Assembly (NCBI GenBank): GCA_021786265.1
Contig: JAJYNP010000056.1
Location: forward strand, 1-38,082
From: Chloroflexota bacterium
Lineage (GTDB): Bacteria; Chloroflexota; Limnocylindria; Limnocylindrales; CSP1-4
Reading direction: 5' to 3'
Length of the DNA: 38,082 bases
Position 1 is the stretch's first letter, and each line of letters opens with the position of its first letter. A model generated the notes under the pieces. The model had not been told where the DNA came from and did not search any database. It saw nothing but the letters and a program-made list of their open reading frames with translations. A program made the translations under genes and the position numbers. This document shows, one piece after another, positions 1 through 7,516 of the stretch.

Positions 1-2
1 TG

Positions 3-1235
3 ACCGCGATCAGCGTGCTGGCCTCCTTCCGCCCCATCCAGGAGCGCGTGAAGGAGTACATGATCACGTTCCTGATCCTCGAGATCGGCATGATCGGCGT
101 CTTCGCCGCGCTCGACCTCTTCCTGTTCTACGTCTTCTGGGAAGTGGTGCTGGTGCCGATGTACCTGATCATCGGCATCTGGGGCGGCGCGAACCGGATC
201 TACGCGACGATCAAGTTCGTCCTCTACACGCTGGTCGGCTCGCTGCTGATGCTGGTGGGCATCCTGGCGACCGCGTTCGAGTACCACTCCTCGACCGGGG
301 TCTGGAGCTTCAGCTATCTCGACTTCGCGAGCTTCCACTTCTCGCCGGCGCTCCAGGCGTTCGCCTTCGTGACGTTCTTCCTGGCCTTCGCGATCAAGGT
401 TCCCATGTTCCCGTTCCACACCTGGCTCCCCGACGCGCACGTGGAGGCGCCGACAGCGGGCTCGGTGATCCTCGCCGGCGTCCTCCTGAAGCTGGGCGGC
501 TACGGGTTCATCCGCTACTCGCTGCCGCTCTACCCGGACGCGGCACACACCTTCGCCCCGGCGATCATCGCGCTCTCGGTGATCGCGATCATCTACGGCG
601 CGGTGGTGGCGGTGGTGCAGCCGGACTTCAAGAAGCTGGTGGCGTACAGCTCGGTCAGCCACATGGGGTTCGTGACGCTGGGGATCTTCGTCTTCCAGTC
701 GCAGGCGCTCCAGGGCGCCGTGCTCCAGATGGTGAACCACGGCCTCATCACCGGCGCCCTCTTCCTCTGCGTGGGCGTGATCTACGAGCGGACGCACGAC
801 CGCCGCTTCGCGATCATGGGCGGGCTGGCCGGCAAGCTGCCGCTCTACGCCACGACGCTCGGCTTCTTCATGCTGGCGAGCGCCGGACTGCCGGGGCTCT
901 CCGGGTTCGTGGGCGAGTTCCTGGTCTTCGTCGGGACGTATGCGGTGGCCCCGGTCGTGGCGTCGATCGCCGCGATCGTGATGGTGCTCGGCGCGGTCTA
1001 CCTGTTCTACATGTTCCAGCAGATCGCGTTCGTCGAGCTCTCGGACTTCCTGAAGGGACTCGGCGATCACCTGCACGACATGGTGCCCATCGAGATCGCC
1101 ACGCTGGTGCCGCTCGCCGTCCTCGTGGTGGTCTTCGGCGTGTTCCCGGCGCCGCTCCTGGACATGATCCAGGGGCCCGTCTCGGGCGTCCTGACCCACG
1201 TGAGCCACGGCGTCGCGCTGGGGTTCCTGCCGTGA
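3..1235 (+). CDS. nuoM: NADH-quinone oxidoreductase subunit M (5'-truncated by window edge)
   Basis: This is the proton-pumping membrane subunit M of respiratory complex I, an antiporter-like protein in the inner membrane. The reading frame is open from base 3 and enters mid-helix, so roughly the first 100 residues lie left of the window; 410 residues are visible. The conserved FWEVVLVPMYLI segment carries the buried glutamate of TM5. The IKVPMFPFHTWLPDAHVEAP stretch carries the conserved lysine and the family signature. KKLVAYSSVSHMG is the second lysine and histidine channel motif. The stop at 1233-1235 is 10 bases before nuoN, with an AAGGTG ribosome site between them, so the two are co-transcribed in the usual nuoL-M-N order. 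The assignment is secure; only the true start is unknown. Confidence 0.97.
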   Translation, partial: TAISVLASFRPIQERVKEYMITFLILEIGMIGVFAALDLFLFYVFWEVVLVPMYLIIGIWGGANRIYATIKFVLYTLVGSLLMLVGILATAFEYHSSTGVWSFSYLDFASFHFSPALQAFAFVTFFLAFAIKVPMFPFHTWLPDAHVEAPTAGSVILAGVLLKLGGYGFIRYSLPLYPDAAHTFAPAIIALSVIAIIYGAVVAVVQPDFKKLVAYSSVSHMGFVTLGIFVFQSQALQGAVLQMVNHGLITGALFLCVGVIYERTHDRRFAIMGGLAGKLPLYATTLGFFMLASAGLPGLSGFVGEFLVFVGTYAVAPVVASIAAIVMVLGAVYLFYMFQQIAFVELSDFLKGLGDHLHDMVPIEIATLVPLAVLVVVFGVFPAPLLDMIQGPVSGVLTHVSHGVALGFLP

Positions 1236-1245
1236 AGGTGATGCG

Positions 1246-2727
1246 ATGAACTCCGGCGACGTCACGGCGATGCTGCCGCTCGCGGCCACCTGGGCGCTCG
1301 CGTTCCTGGTGATCCTGGTCGACGTGATCGTCCCGGGCCGGGACCGGCTTGCCTCGGGGATCGCGACGATCGGGGCCCTGGTCGTCATGGCCGTGACGGC
1401 CGTGCTGGCACCCCAGGCGCCGCAGCAGGCCTTCGGGGGCGCGTACGTCCTCGACCAGCTGACGGTCCTGCTCGACCTGCTCTTCCTGTCGATCGCGGTC
1501 CTGACGCTCCTGTTCGCGCCCGACTACCTGCGGCCCCGGGGCCTGCCGCTCGCAGAGTTCTCCGCCACGCTCCTCTTCGCGATCAGCGGCGCCATGCTCC
1601 TCTCGGGGGCCCGCGATCTGCTGGTGCTCTTCCTGGGCCTGGAGCTGCTGGTGCTTCCCGGCTACCTGCTGGCGGGCTTCGCCAAGCGCGACGGACTGGC
1701 GACCGAGGGGGCGATCAAGTACTTCCTGCTCGGCTCGTTCTCCAGCGCGGTCTTCCTCTTCGGCCTCGCGTTCGTCTGGGGCTTCACCGGCACCACGAAC
1801 GTCAGCGGCATCGCCTCCGCGCTCCAGGCCGTGGCAGCGGGCCACCCGCTCTCACCGGGACTCGCGATGGGGCTCGCGTTCCTGATGACCGGGGTCGCGT
1901 TCAAGATCGCCGCGGTGCCGTTCCACTACTGGACGCCCGACGCCTACCAGGGGTCCCCCACCCCCGTCACCGGCTACCTGTCGGTGGGGCCCAAGGTCGC
2001 CGCGTTCGCCCTGATCCTGCGGCTGTTCGTGGGGGCCCTTGGACCGGTGAGGGCCGACTGGGTGGGCGCCGTCGTGATCCTGGCGGCGCTGACGATGACG
2101 CTCGGCAACCTGGTCGCCCTGACCCAGTCGAACGTCAAGCGCATGCTGGCGTACAGCTCGATCGCCCACACGGGGTACATCCTGGTCGGGCTGGCAGCCT
2201 ATGCGGGCGCGGCGGCGGGCTCCGAGGCCGAGGCGCACGGGCTGCAGGCCATTCTCGTCTACAGCGTCGCGTACACCTTCATGAACCTCGGTGCGTTCGC
2301 GGTCGTGGCCGCCCTCCAGCGGCGGCCGGGGGTCACCAGCGACCTCGACACGTTCGCGGGGCTGGGCAGGCGCGCGCCCCTGATGGGGCTCCTCATGACC
2401 CTGTTCCTGCTCTCGCTGACGGGCATCCCGCCGTTCGCGGGCTTCTTCGCCAAGTACTACGTGATCCTCGCCGCCATCGAGGCCGGCGGGTGGGTCTCGT
2501 GGCTTGCCGTCCTCGCCGTGCTCAACGCGGCGGCGGCGGCCTTCTATTACCTCCGGGTGGTCGTCTACATGTACATGCGGGAGGCACCCGACCCGGCGCC
2601 ACCGCTGGCTCGGGGGTTCGAGCTCCGCGTGGGGCTGACCATCGCGGCCATTGCCACCGTCGTCATCGGCTTCTTCCCCAGCGACCTGATCACGATCGCT
2701 GCGGCGGCGGCGAAGGCGCTGCTCTAG
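1246..2727 (+). CDS. nuoN: NADH-quinone oxidoreductase subunit N
   Basis: Subunit N of complex I is the third antiporter-like proton channel of the membrane arm. The 493-residue length and about 14 hydrophobic segments fit the family. Visible signatures are LFLGLELLVLPGYLLAGF (the TM5 glutamate), FKIAAVPFHYWTPDAYQG with the central lysine and the following GSPTPVTGYLSVGPK, and NVKRMLAYSSIAHTGY. The ATG at 1246 sits just after AAGGTGATGCG. It is the last gene of the complex I operon here: the next 140 bases hold a hairpin-forming tandem repeat, and the following gene is unrelated. Nothing looks damaged. Confidence 0.97.
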   Translation: MNSGDVTAMLPLAATWALAFLVILVDVIVPGRDRLASGIATIGALVVMAVTAVLAPQAPQQAFGGAYVLDQLTVLLDLLFLSIAVLTLLFAPDYLRPRGLPLAEFSATLLFAISGAMLLSGARDLLVLFLGLELLVLPGYLLAGFAKRDGLATEGAIKYFLLGSFSSAVFLFGLAFVWGFTGTTNVSGIASALQAVAAGHPLSPGLAMGLAFLMTGVAFKIAAVPFHYWTPDAYQGSPTPVTGYLSVGPKVAAFALILRLFVGALGPVRADWVGAVVILAALTMTLGNLVALTQSNVKRMLAYSSIAHTGYILVGLAAYAGAAAGSEAEAHGLQAILVYSVAYTFMNLGAFAVVAALQRRPGVTSDLDTFAGLGRRAPLMGLLMTLFLLSLTGIPPFAGFFAKYYVILAAIEAGGWVSWLAVLAVLNAAAAAFYYLRVVVYMYMREAPDPAPPLARGFELRVGLTIAAIATVVIGFFPSDLITIAAAAAKALL

Positions 2728-2734
2728 GGCCCGG

Positions 2735-2785
2735 CCGGCGACCGACCGCCGGCGACCGACCGCCGGCGACCGACCGCCGGCGACC
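2735..2785. repeat. 14-bp tandem repeat, about 3.6 copies, hairpin-forming
   Basis: Exact copies of CGACCGACCGCCGG run at 2739-2752, 2753-2766 and 2767-2780, followed by a partial copy. Each junction reads CCGGCG-ACCGAC-CGCCGG, a 6-bp stem with a 6-base loop, so the RNA can fold into alternative short GC hairpins. It lies 8 bases after nuoN. It may act as a transcription or decay barrier at the operon end; there is no U tract, so this is inference. Confidence 0.75.
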
Positions 2786-2870
2786 CATCCCCGCGACCGC
2801 CATCCGGCACCCGCCGCCCCGGCATCCGGCACTCGCGAACGGCCCCCTGCCACGCCACCATGCCATCGTC

Positions 2871-3341
2871 ATGCGAGCGCTGCTGGTCGTCGACTCCCGC
2901 TTTGGCAACACGGAGACCATCGGCCGCGCGATCCGGGACGCGCTGCCGCCCACCCGCTGGCGGGTCGAGATGGTGCCGGCGGCGGAGGTCGACTGGCCCG
3001 ACTGCTCCGAGCTCGACCTGGTCCTCTTCGGCGGCCCCACGCAGCGGCACGGGGTTTCCCCCGCGATGAGCGCCCTGCTCTCCGGTGCCCACGTCGGCCG
3101 GTGCTGCGGCCTCGCCGCCGCCGCCGCCTTCGACACGCGCTACCACATCGCGAAGGTCCTCTCCGGGTCCGCGGCGGAGAGGATCGCGCAGCAGCTGGAG
3201 GCGCTCGGCTGCCGGCTCGTCGTGCCGGCCGAGAGCTTCTACGTGGCCGGCCGCGAGGGTCCCCTGCTCGACGGCGAGCTGGAGCGCGCCCGCGACTGGG
3301 CGCTCGACGTTGCCGCCCGAGTCGAGGCGATCCCCGCCTGA
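2871..3341 (+). CDS. flavodoxin-like protein
   Basis: The 156-residue product has the flavodoxin fold pattern. It opens with strand MRALLVVDSRFGNTETIGRA, where the SRFGNTE loop is the expected FMN phosphate-binding loop. LDLVLFGGPTQRHGVS follows, matching the second flavin loop. Flavodoxins carry electrons on FMN; related proteins are quinone reductases or protoporphyrinogen oxidases. The partner here is not evident. The ATG at 2871 is chosen because it directly precedes the first strand; the open frame continues upstream but reads as GC-rich spacer. Its last 103 bases overlap the 3' end of the convergent otsB gene, a long overlap for two real genes. Confidence 0.8.
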   Translation: MRALLVVDSRFGNTETIGRAIRDALPPTRWRVEMVPAAEVDWPDCSELDLVLFGGPTQRHGVSPAMSALLSGAHVGRCCGLAAAAAFDTRYHIAKVLSGSAAERIAQQLEALGCRLVVPAESFYVAGREGPLLDGELERARDWALDVAARVEAIPA

Positions 3342-4288
3342 TCCTCGGCCCGGACCCGTCGCGCGAGCCCCGCCAGGAACCGCGCGGTCTCCTCCGGCGA
3401 GGCGAGCGCAACGTCGGCCGATTCCGCCACGGCCTCGGGCATGTCGGAATGGGCGTGGACCGCCACGGCCAGCCCGCCCGTCCGCCCGGCTTCCCGCAGC
3501 TCGCGCAGCGCGACGAACGCCTGCGCGTCGGTCGCATCATCCCCCAGCATCAAGGTGACCGCCGGCCGGACCTCCTCCACCAGCGACCGAAGCGCATCCC
3601 CTTTCGCGGCCGCCCCCGGCGGTCGAAGCTCGATGACGCGACGGCCCGGGAAGCGGACCATCCGCGATCCGGTGTCGATCGCATCGACCGCCGCCAGGAC
3701 CCGCTGCCTCGCGGCGGCGAGGTCGGGGGCGGCCCGGAAGTGGAACGCGACCGCGGGCCCCTTCCGCTCGACGATCAGCCATGCGTCCGGGATCAGGCGC
3801 GGCACCTCGCGCGCGAGGTGCCGCGCGTCCTCGATGTAGACCGCCAGGGCCGGGTCCTGCTCGACCCGGAGCGCCTCCGCCCGCGCGCCGCGTGGCAGCT
3901 CGCCCCGCTCGATCCCGTGGTTGCCCAGGTAGGTCGCGCCGCCGACCCTCGCACGCGCGGCCAGGTCCGGCGCGGCCCGCCCGGAGAGAAGCACGACGTG
4001 GACGCCGGGGGTCCCGGCGAGGCGTCGCAACGCCCTCCGGGCGCCCGGCAGCACGCGGGCGCCCCACGGGTCCATCACGATCCGCGCGACGGTTCCGTCG
4101 AAATCGCTGACGAGCAGCAGCGGCCGGAGCGCCAGGTCGGGCGCGACCAGCCGAAGCAGGTCGGCTCCGCGGAGCAGCGCCGGCCCCCTGGCGCCAGGGA
4201 CGGGCCCGGCCCCGGACGTGTCCCCGTGCGGGTGGCCGGGCGGCGCCACGTCCGCAGGCTCGCCGCGGCGGCGGTCGCCGGGGCTCAC
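3239..4288 (-). CDS. otsB: trehalose-6-phosphate phosphatase
   Basis: This HAD-superfamily enzyme hydrolyses trehalose 6-phosphate to trehalose, an osmolyte and desiccation protectant. The 349 residues show HAD motif I as DFDGT (62-66, two catalytic aspartates), motif II LSGRA (101-105), the family GNHGIE (122-127), a motif III lysine near 229 in AAAKGDALR, and motif IV GDDATD (249-254). The GTG start overlaps the upstream redoxin stop (GTGA), implying translational coupling. No trehalose-phosphate synthase (otsA) is in the window. The last 35 residues are a low-complexity Ser/Arg tail encoded opposite the flavodoxin 3' end and look like readthrough past the original end of the domain. The roughly 50-residue Pro/Gly-rich N-terminal lead is also unusual. 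Confidence 0.93.
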   Translation of the reverse strand: MSPGDRRRGEPADVAPPGHPHGDTSGAGPVPGARGPALLRGADLLRLVAPDLALRPLLLVSDFDGTVARIVMDPWGARVLPGARRALRRLAGTPGVHVVLLSGRAAPDLAARARVGGATYLGNHGIERGELPRGARAEALRVEQDPALAVYIEDARHLAREVPRLIPDAWLIVERKGPAVAFHFRAAPDLAAARQRVLAAVDAIDTGSRMVRFPGRRVIELRPPGAAAKGDALRSLVEEVRPAVTLMLGDDATDAQAFVALRELREAGRTGGLAVAVHAHSDMPEAVAESADVALASPEETARFLAGLARRVRAEDQAGIASTRAATSSAQSRARSSSPSSRGPSRPAT

Positions 4289-5037
4289 GGCGAGAGGGAG
4301 GCGCCGGGGAGGACCCGGCGGACGCTCTCCAGGAACTGCGGAGGGCCCAGCTCACCGAAGCCCACCGCGCGGACGATCCCCTGCGCGTCCAGCCAGTAAT
4401 GGACGGGCAGCGCGTACGCCGACCAGGTGCGCTGGGCCGCACCGTCCTGGTCGATCCCGACCGGCAGGTCGAGCCGCATATGACTGGCAAACGCGGCCAC
4501 CGCCGCCGGGCTCTCGTGCACGTCGACGAGCACGATCGAGATGCGCTGTCCGAGCTCGAACGAGTAGCCCTCCATGAGCGGGAGCTCGTCCTGGCAATCG
4601 GGGCACCACGACGCCATGAAGTTGATCCACACCGGGCGGCCGCGCAGCGCGGCCAGGTCGACGGTCCCTCCGCCCAGGCGGGGCACGACCAGCGACGGCG
4701 CACGATCGCCCACCTGGAGGCCAACCGCGGGCGGTGATCCCGACCCGGTCGTGGCCGGCGATCCCGACCCTGTCTCGGCCGGCGATCCGGGCGACCCCCC
4801 GGCGGCCGGTGTGCCGCCCGTGCCGGGCGATCCCGGCAGGCCGGGACTCGATGCGGCCGGCGTGGTGGCGGCCGGCGTGGTCGCGCCAGTCGGCGCCGCA
4901 GCCGGACGGACGGGCGGCGGGACGGGGTACGGCGGAACGCCGGGGGCGAGGCCAGGGACGACCGCGATCACCCCGGCGAGCACGACCAGCACGACCAGCA
5001 GGGCAGCGAGCACGCCCAGGAGGATGGGGGAGCGCAT
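4285..5037 (-). CDS. membrane-anchored TlpA-like thioredoxin-fold protein
   Basis: A 250-residue protein with one N-terminal membrane helix (about 5-29), a Pro/Ala/Gly/Ser linker (about 30-105) and a redoxin domain (about 107-250) outside the membrane. The active site is WCPDC (144-148) in FMASWCPDCQDELP, and the cis-proline is in YALPVHYW (211). This matches the TlpA/ResA group, which reduces disulfides in exported proteins or haem apoproteins. The substrate cannot be told from the sequence. The linker DNA contains repeated GGCCGGCGATCC units. The gene is first of a pair with otsB (GTGA overlap) and is transcribed away from the sortase-like gene across a 90-base shared promoter region. Confidence 0.88.
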   Translation of the reverse strand: MRSPILLGVLAALLVVLVVLAGVIAVVPGLAPGVPPYPVPPPVRPAAAPTGATTPAATTPAASSPGLPGSPGTGGTPAAGGSPGSPAETGSGSPATTGSGSPPAVGLQVGDRAPSLVVPRLGGGTVDLAALRGRPVWINFMASWCPDCQDELPLMEGYSFELGQRISIVLVDVHESPAAVAAFASHMRLDLPVGIDQDGAAQRTWSAYALPVHYWLDAQGIVRAVGFGELGPPQFLESVRRVLPGASLSP

Positions 5038-5045
5038 CGGTCGGG

Positions 5046-5051
5046 AGTGTA
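5046..5051 (-). promoter_or_regulatory. -10 element for the redoxin gene, probably leaderless
   Basis: On the minus strand TACACT lies 8 bases before the ATG at 5037, placing the predicted transcription start at or just before the start codon. No ribosome-binding site fits in the gap. Confidence 0.45.
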
Positions 5052-5111
5052 CGCGCGACCTGGCCGTTCGCAGTACGCGCGACCCGGATGGCCCGGCCCT
5101 GCGGCCGCTGC

Positions 5112-5117
5112 TAGGAT
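5112..5117 (+). promoter_or_regulatory. -10 element for the sortase-like gene, probably leaderless
   Basis: TAGGAT lies 10 bases upstream of the ATG at 5128, so the message would start within about 4 bases of the start codon. The divergent redoxin promoter is only about 60 bases away. A GTACGCGCGACC direct repeat lies between the two genes (about 5050 and 5080). Confidence 0.45.
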
Positions 5118-5127
5118 TCGCACCCCG

Positions 5128-5883
5128 ATGAGCAGCTCAGTCGTGCGCTTCCTCCGCCAGCTCGAGCGCCACGTGGTCTCCTCGGTGCTGACCGGGATCG
5201 GCGTCATGCTCCTGGCTGCAGGGCTCTTCGCCTACATCGTGCCGCTGGGCGCGACCGGCGGCGTTCCCGTCCCCACGCCCGGTGGCCCGGGCGGGCCAGC
5301 CTCATCGGCCGTCCCGCCCCCGTCCGCGCAGGCGTCGCCCGCGCCGGCTTCGCCGTCCACACCACCCGTCTCACCGTCGGCGGCAGTGGCGACCCGCGTC
5401 GTGATCCCGGCGCTGAAGATCGACCTGCCCGTGGTGAACGGCTCGACCGAGCAGACGGGCGCCACCGGGCAGCCGTTCCCTTACTGCAACGTGGCCGCCT
5501 ACCTGGACGCGTTCTCGCAGCCCGGCCGACCCGGCACCACGTACATCTACGCCCATGCCCGCGTCGGGATGTTCCTGCCGCTGCTGACCGCCTCGCAGGT
5601 CGACAACGGCGCCGGGATGATCGGGTACAGCGTGCTGGTCTACACCAGCGACTCGAAGGTCTACTGGTACAGCATCGCGATCGTGAAGCGCCACGTCGTG
5701 CTCGGCCCGCACCAGTTCGACATCACGAAGGCGGCGCCGGGCGTGCAGCAGCTGGTGCTGCAGACCAGCGAAACGCCGTACGACACCGGCCCCAAGCTCC
5801 AGATCCTGGCGACCTTCGAGCTGGCGCAGCCGGCGACGTTCGCCGAGGCCCACCCGACCCCGCACCCGCAGGTCTGCACCTGA
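5128..5883 (+). CDS. sortase-fold membrane protein lacking the usual catalytic cysteine
   Basis: A 251-residue protein with a membrane helix (about 17-40), a Pro/Ser/Ala linker (41-88) and a sortase-like beta-barrel. Sortases are cysteine transpeptidases that attach or join surface proteins. Family features seen are VVIPALKIDLPVV (91-103), the histidine strand TYIYAHARVGMF (138-149, His143) and the last strand LVLQTSETPYDTGPKLQI (209-226). In typical sortases that last strand holds TC followed later by Arg; here it reads TSE, with Lys at 223. The only cysteines are Cys120 (PFPYCNVAAY) and Cys250 near the C-terminus. It is therefore either an inactive sortase-fold protein or a variant using another nucleophile. 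The start at 5128 is chosen because it fits the TAGGAT -10 and the helix. Confidence 0.72.
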   Translation: MSSSVVRFLRQLERHVVSSVLTGIGVMLLAAGLFAYIVPLGATGGVPVPTPGGPGGPASSAVPPPSAQASPAPASPSTPPVSPSAAVATRVVIPALKIDLPVVNGSTEQTGATGQPFPYCNVAAYLDAFSQPGRPGTTYIYAHARVGMFLPLLTASQVDNGAGMIGYSVLVYTSDSKVYWYSIAIVKRHVVLGPHQFDITKAAPGVQQLVLQTSETPYDTGPKLQILATFELAQPATFAEAHPTPHPQVCT

Positions 5884-7482
5884 TCAGCCCGGCGGGCGGT
5901 GCGCCTGCCGGCCGACACCCGGCCGCCGCGGCAAGGGCGGCACCTGCCCCCGCATCCCCAGCGCCGGCACCACGGCGACGAGCGTGACGATGCCGGCGGC
6001 CAGGAACAGCCCGCCGAGGATGGCCGCCCCCTGGTCGGCCGCCCAGCGCTCCAGCGCATCGACCACCAGGCCGTCCGCCAGCGGGCGCCCCCGGAGGGCG
6101 GCGGGCAGGACGCTGTCCCGGTAGGCCTGGTCCCGGATGGCGCGGCTGAGGGACTCGATCCTGTCGGACCCGAACGCGGTGAGCACCGCCAGGCCGACCG
6201 CCATGCCCAGCATCCTGGCCACGGTGACGGCGCCCGCGGCCACGCCGAACGCCGACCTCCCGGCCGCCGCGACCGCCGCGATCGATCGGGGAGAGACCGT
6301 CAGCCCGAAGCCGAGGCCGAACACCCCGAGCAGCGAGGCGAGCTCGCCCAGCGACGTCAGCCGCGTGGCGGTGCCGAGCGCCGCCATCGCGGCCCCCGAC
6401 AGGACGAGACCCGCCAGGCTCATCCGCACGATGCCGGTCCGCCGCATCGCCAGCCCCGATGCGAGCGCGCCGACCGCCATCGCGCCCGCCAGGGCACCGA
6501 GCGCCACCCGCTCGTCGGGCGGGCCGCCGTAGAGGACGCGGTCCACGAAGACGGCACCCCCGATGAGTGCGGTCGCCAGCCCATACCCGGTCAGCGCGCT
6601 CACCGCCACCGCACCGCCCAGGGCCGGCTCCAGGTAGCGGCGCGGATCCAGGAGCGCGTCGCGCGTCACCGCCCCGAGCGCGAACGCCCCGGACAGCGCG
6701 ACGACCGACGCGACCGCCAGCACCGCCTCCCCCGTCTGGCCGCCCGGGGCGTCCGACGATCCCGCCCATGTCAGCGCCAGCAGGCAACCGGCGAGCCCGA
6801 GGGTGAAGAGCGCCAGGACCGGCACCCGGAGCGGGGCGCGCACCCGTGGCGCGTCCCAGGCGGGCGCGGCCGCCCACGCGTACAGCATCGCCAGGAGCGC
6901 GGCGGGCACATCGACGTAGAAGACCCACCGCCACGCCGGCGTGACGATCGAGATCAGCCACCCCGGCACGCCGCCCGCCTCGAGCCCGGGGCGCAGCTCG
7001 CCGGTGCCCAGGATCGCGGCCCCCACGAACGGCCCGGCCGCCATGCCGAGGAAGGTGAGCGCGCCGATCACGCCGAGCGCGCGCGCCCTGGCTGGACCCT
7101 CGAACAGATGGCTCGCCCCGGACGTCGCGAGCGGGACGAGCGCGCCGCCCCCCAGCCCCTGCAGGACGCGCGCCGCGATCAGGGTGTCGAGCGACTGCGC
7201 GGTGCCACTCAGCGCCGAGCCGATCGCGAAGACGATCAGCGAGAGCAGGTAGGGTCCGATCACGCCGAAGCGGTCGGCGAGCCGCCCGGCCAGCGGCATC
7301 GTCGCGACGTACGCGACCAGGTAGCCGTTGACGATCCAGGACGCCTGGCGCAGCCGGGTCCAGTCGGCGAGGCTGGTCACGATGCTCGGCAGAGCCGTGG
7401 CGGTGATCATCAGCTCGAGACCCGCGAGGAACACGCCGGCCCCCAGCGCGGCGAGCAGCGCGAGGCGGGGCAGGCGGCTCAT
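5884..7482 (-). CDS. MFS drug/metabolite exporter, DHA2 (EmrB/QacA) type
   Basis: A 532-residue inner-membrane protein with about 14 hydrophobic helices, the DHA2 layout of proton-driven multidrug or metabolite exporters. Helix 1 is followed by LMITATALPSIVTSL, typical of EmrB/QacA proteins. Motif A reads GRLADRFG (66-73) between helices 2 and 3. A possible motif C-like stretch (FLGMAAGPFVGAAILG) follows later. The substrate is unknown, and no adjacent regulator or membrane-fusion partner is present. Its stop abuts the stop of the convergent sortase-like gene with no gap. The ATG at 7482 lacks a clear ribosome site. Confidence 0.92.
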   Translation of the reverse strand: MSRLPRLALLAALGAGVFLAGLELMITATALPSIVTSLADWTRLRQASWIVNGYLVAYVATMPLAGRLADRFGVIGPYLLSLIVFAIGSALSGTAQSLDTLIAARVLQGLGGGALVPLATSGASHLFEGPARARALGVIGALTFLGMAAGPFVGAAILGTGELRPGLEAGGVPGWLISIVTPAWRWVFYVDVPAALLAMLYAWAAAPAWDAPRVRAPLRVPVLALFTLGLAGCLLALTWAGSSDAPGGQTGEAVLAVASVVALSGAFALGAVTRDALLDPRRYLEPALGGAVAVSALTGYGLATALIGGAVFVDRVLYGGPPDERVALGALAGAMAVGALASGLAMRRTGIVRMSLAGLVLSGAAMAALGTATRLTSLGELASLLGVFGLGFGLTVSPRSIAAVAAAGRSAFGVAAGAVTVARMLGMAVGLAVLTAFGSDRIESLSRAIRDQAYRDSVLPAALRGRPLADGLVVDALERWAADQGAAILGGLFLAAGIVTLVAVVPALGMRGQVPPLPRRPGVGRQAHRPPG

Positions 7483-7516
7483 GGGGGCATGATGGCACCC
7501 GTTCGCGACGCGGCGG

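Noticed and set aside
2735..2785. CRISPR-like array
   Set aside because: Units are contiguous 14-mers without spacers, and no cas genes are present.
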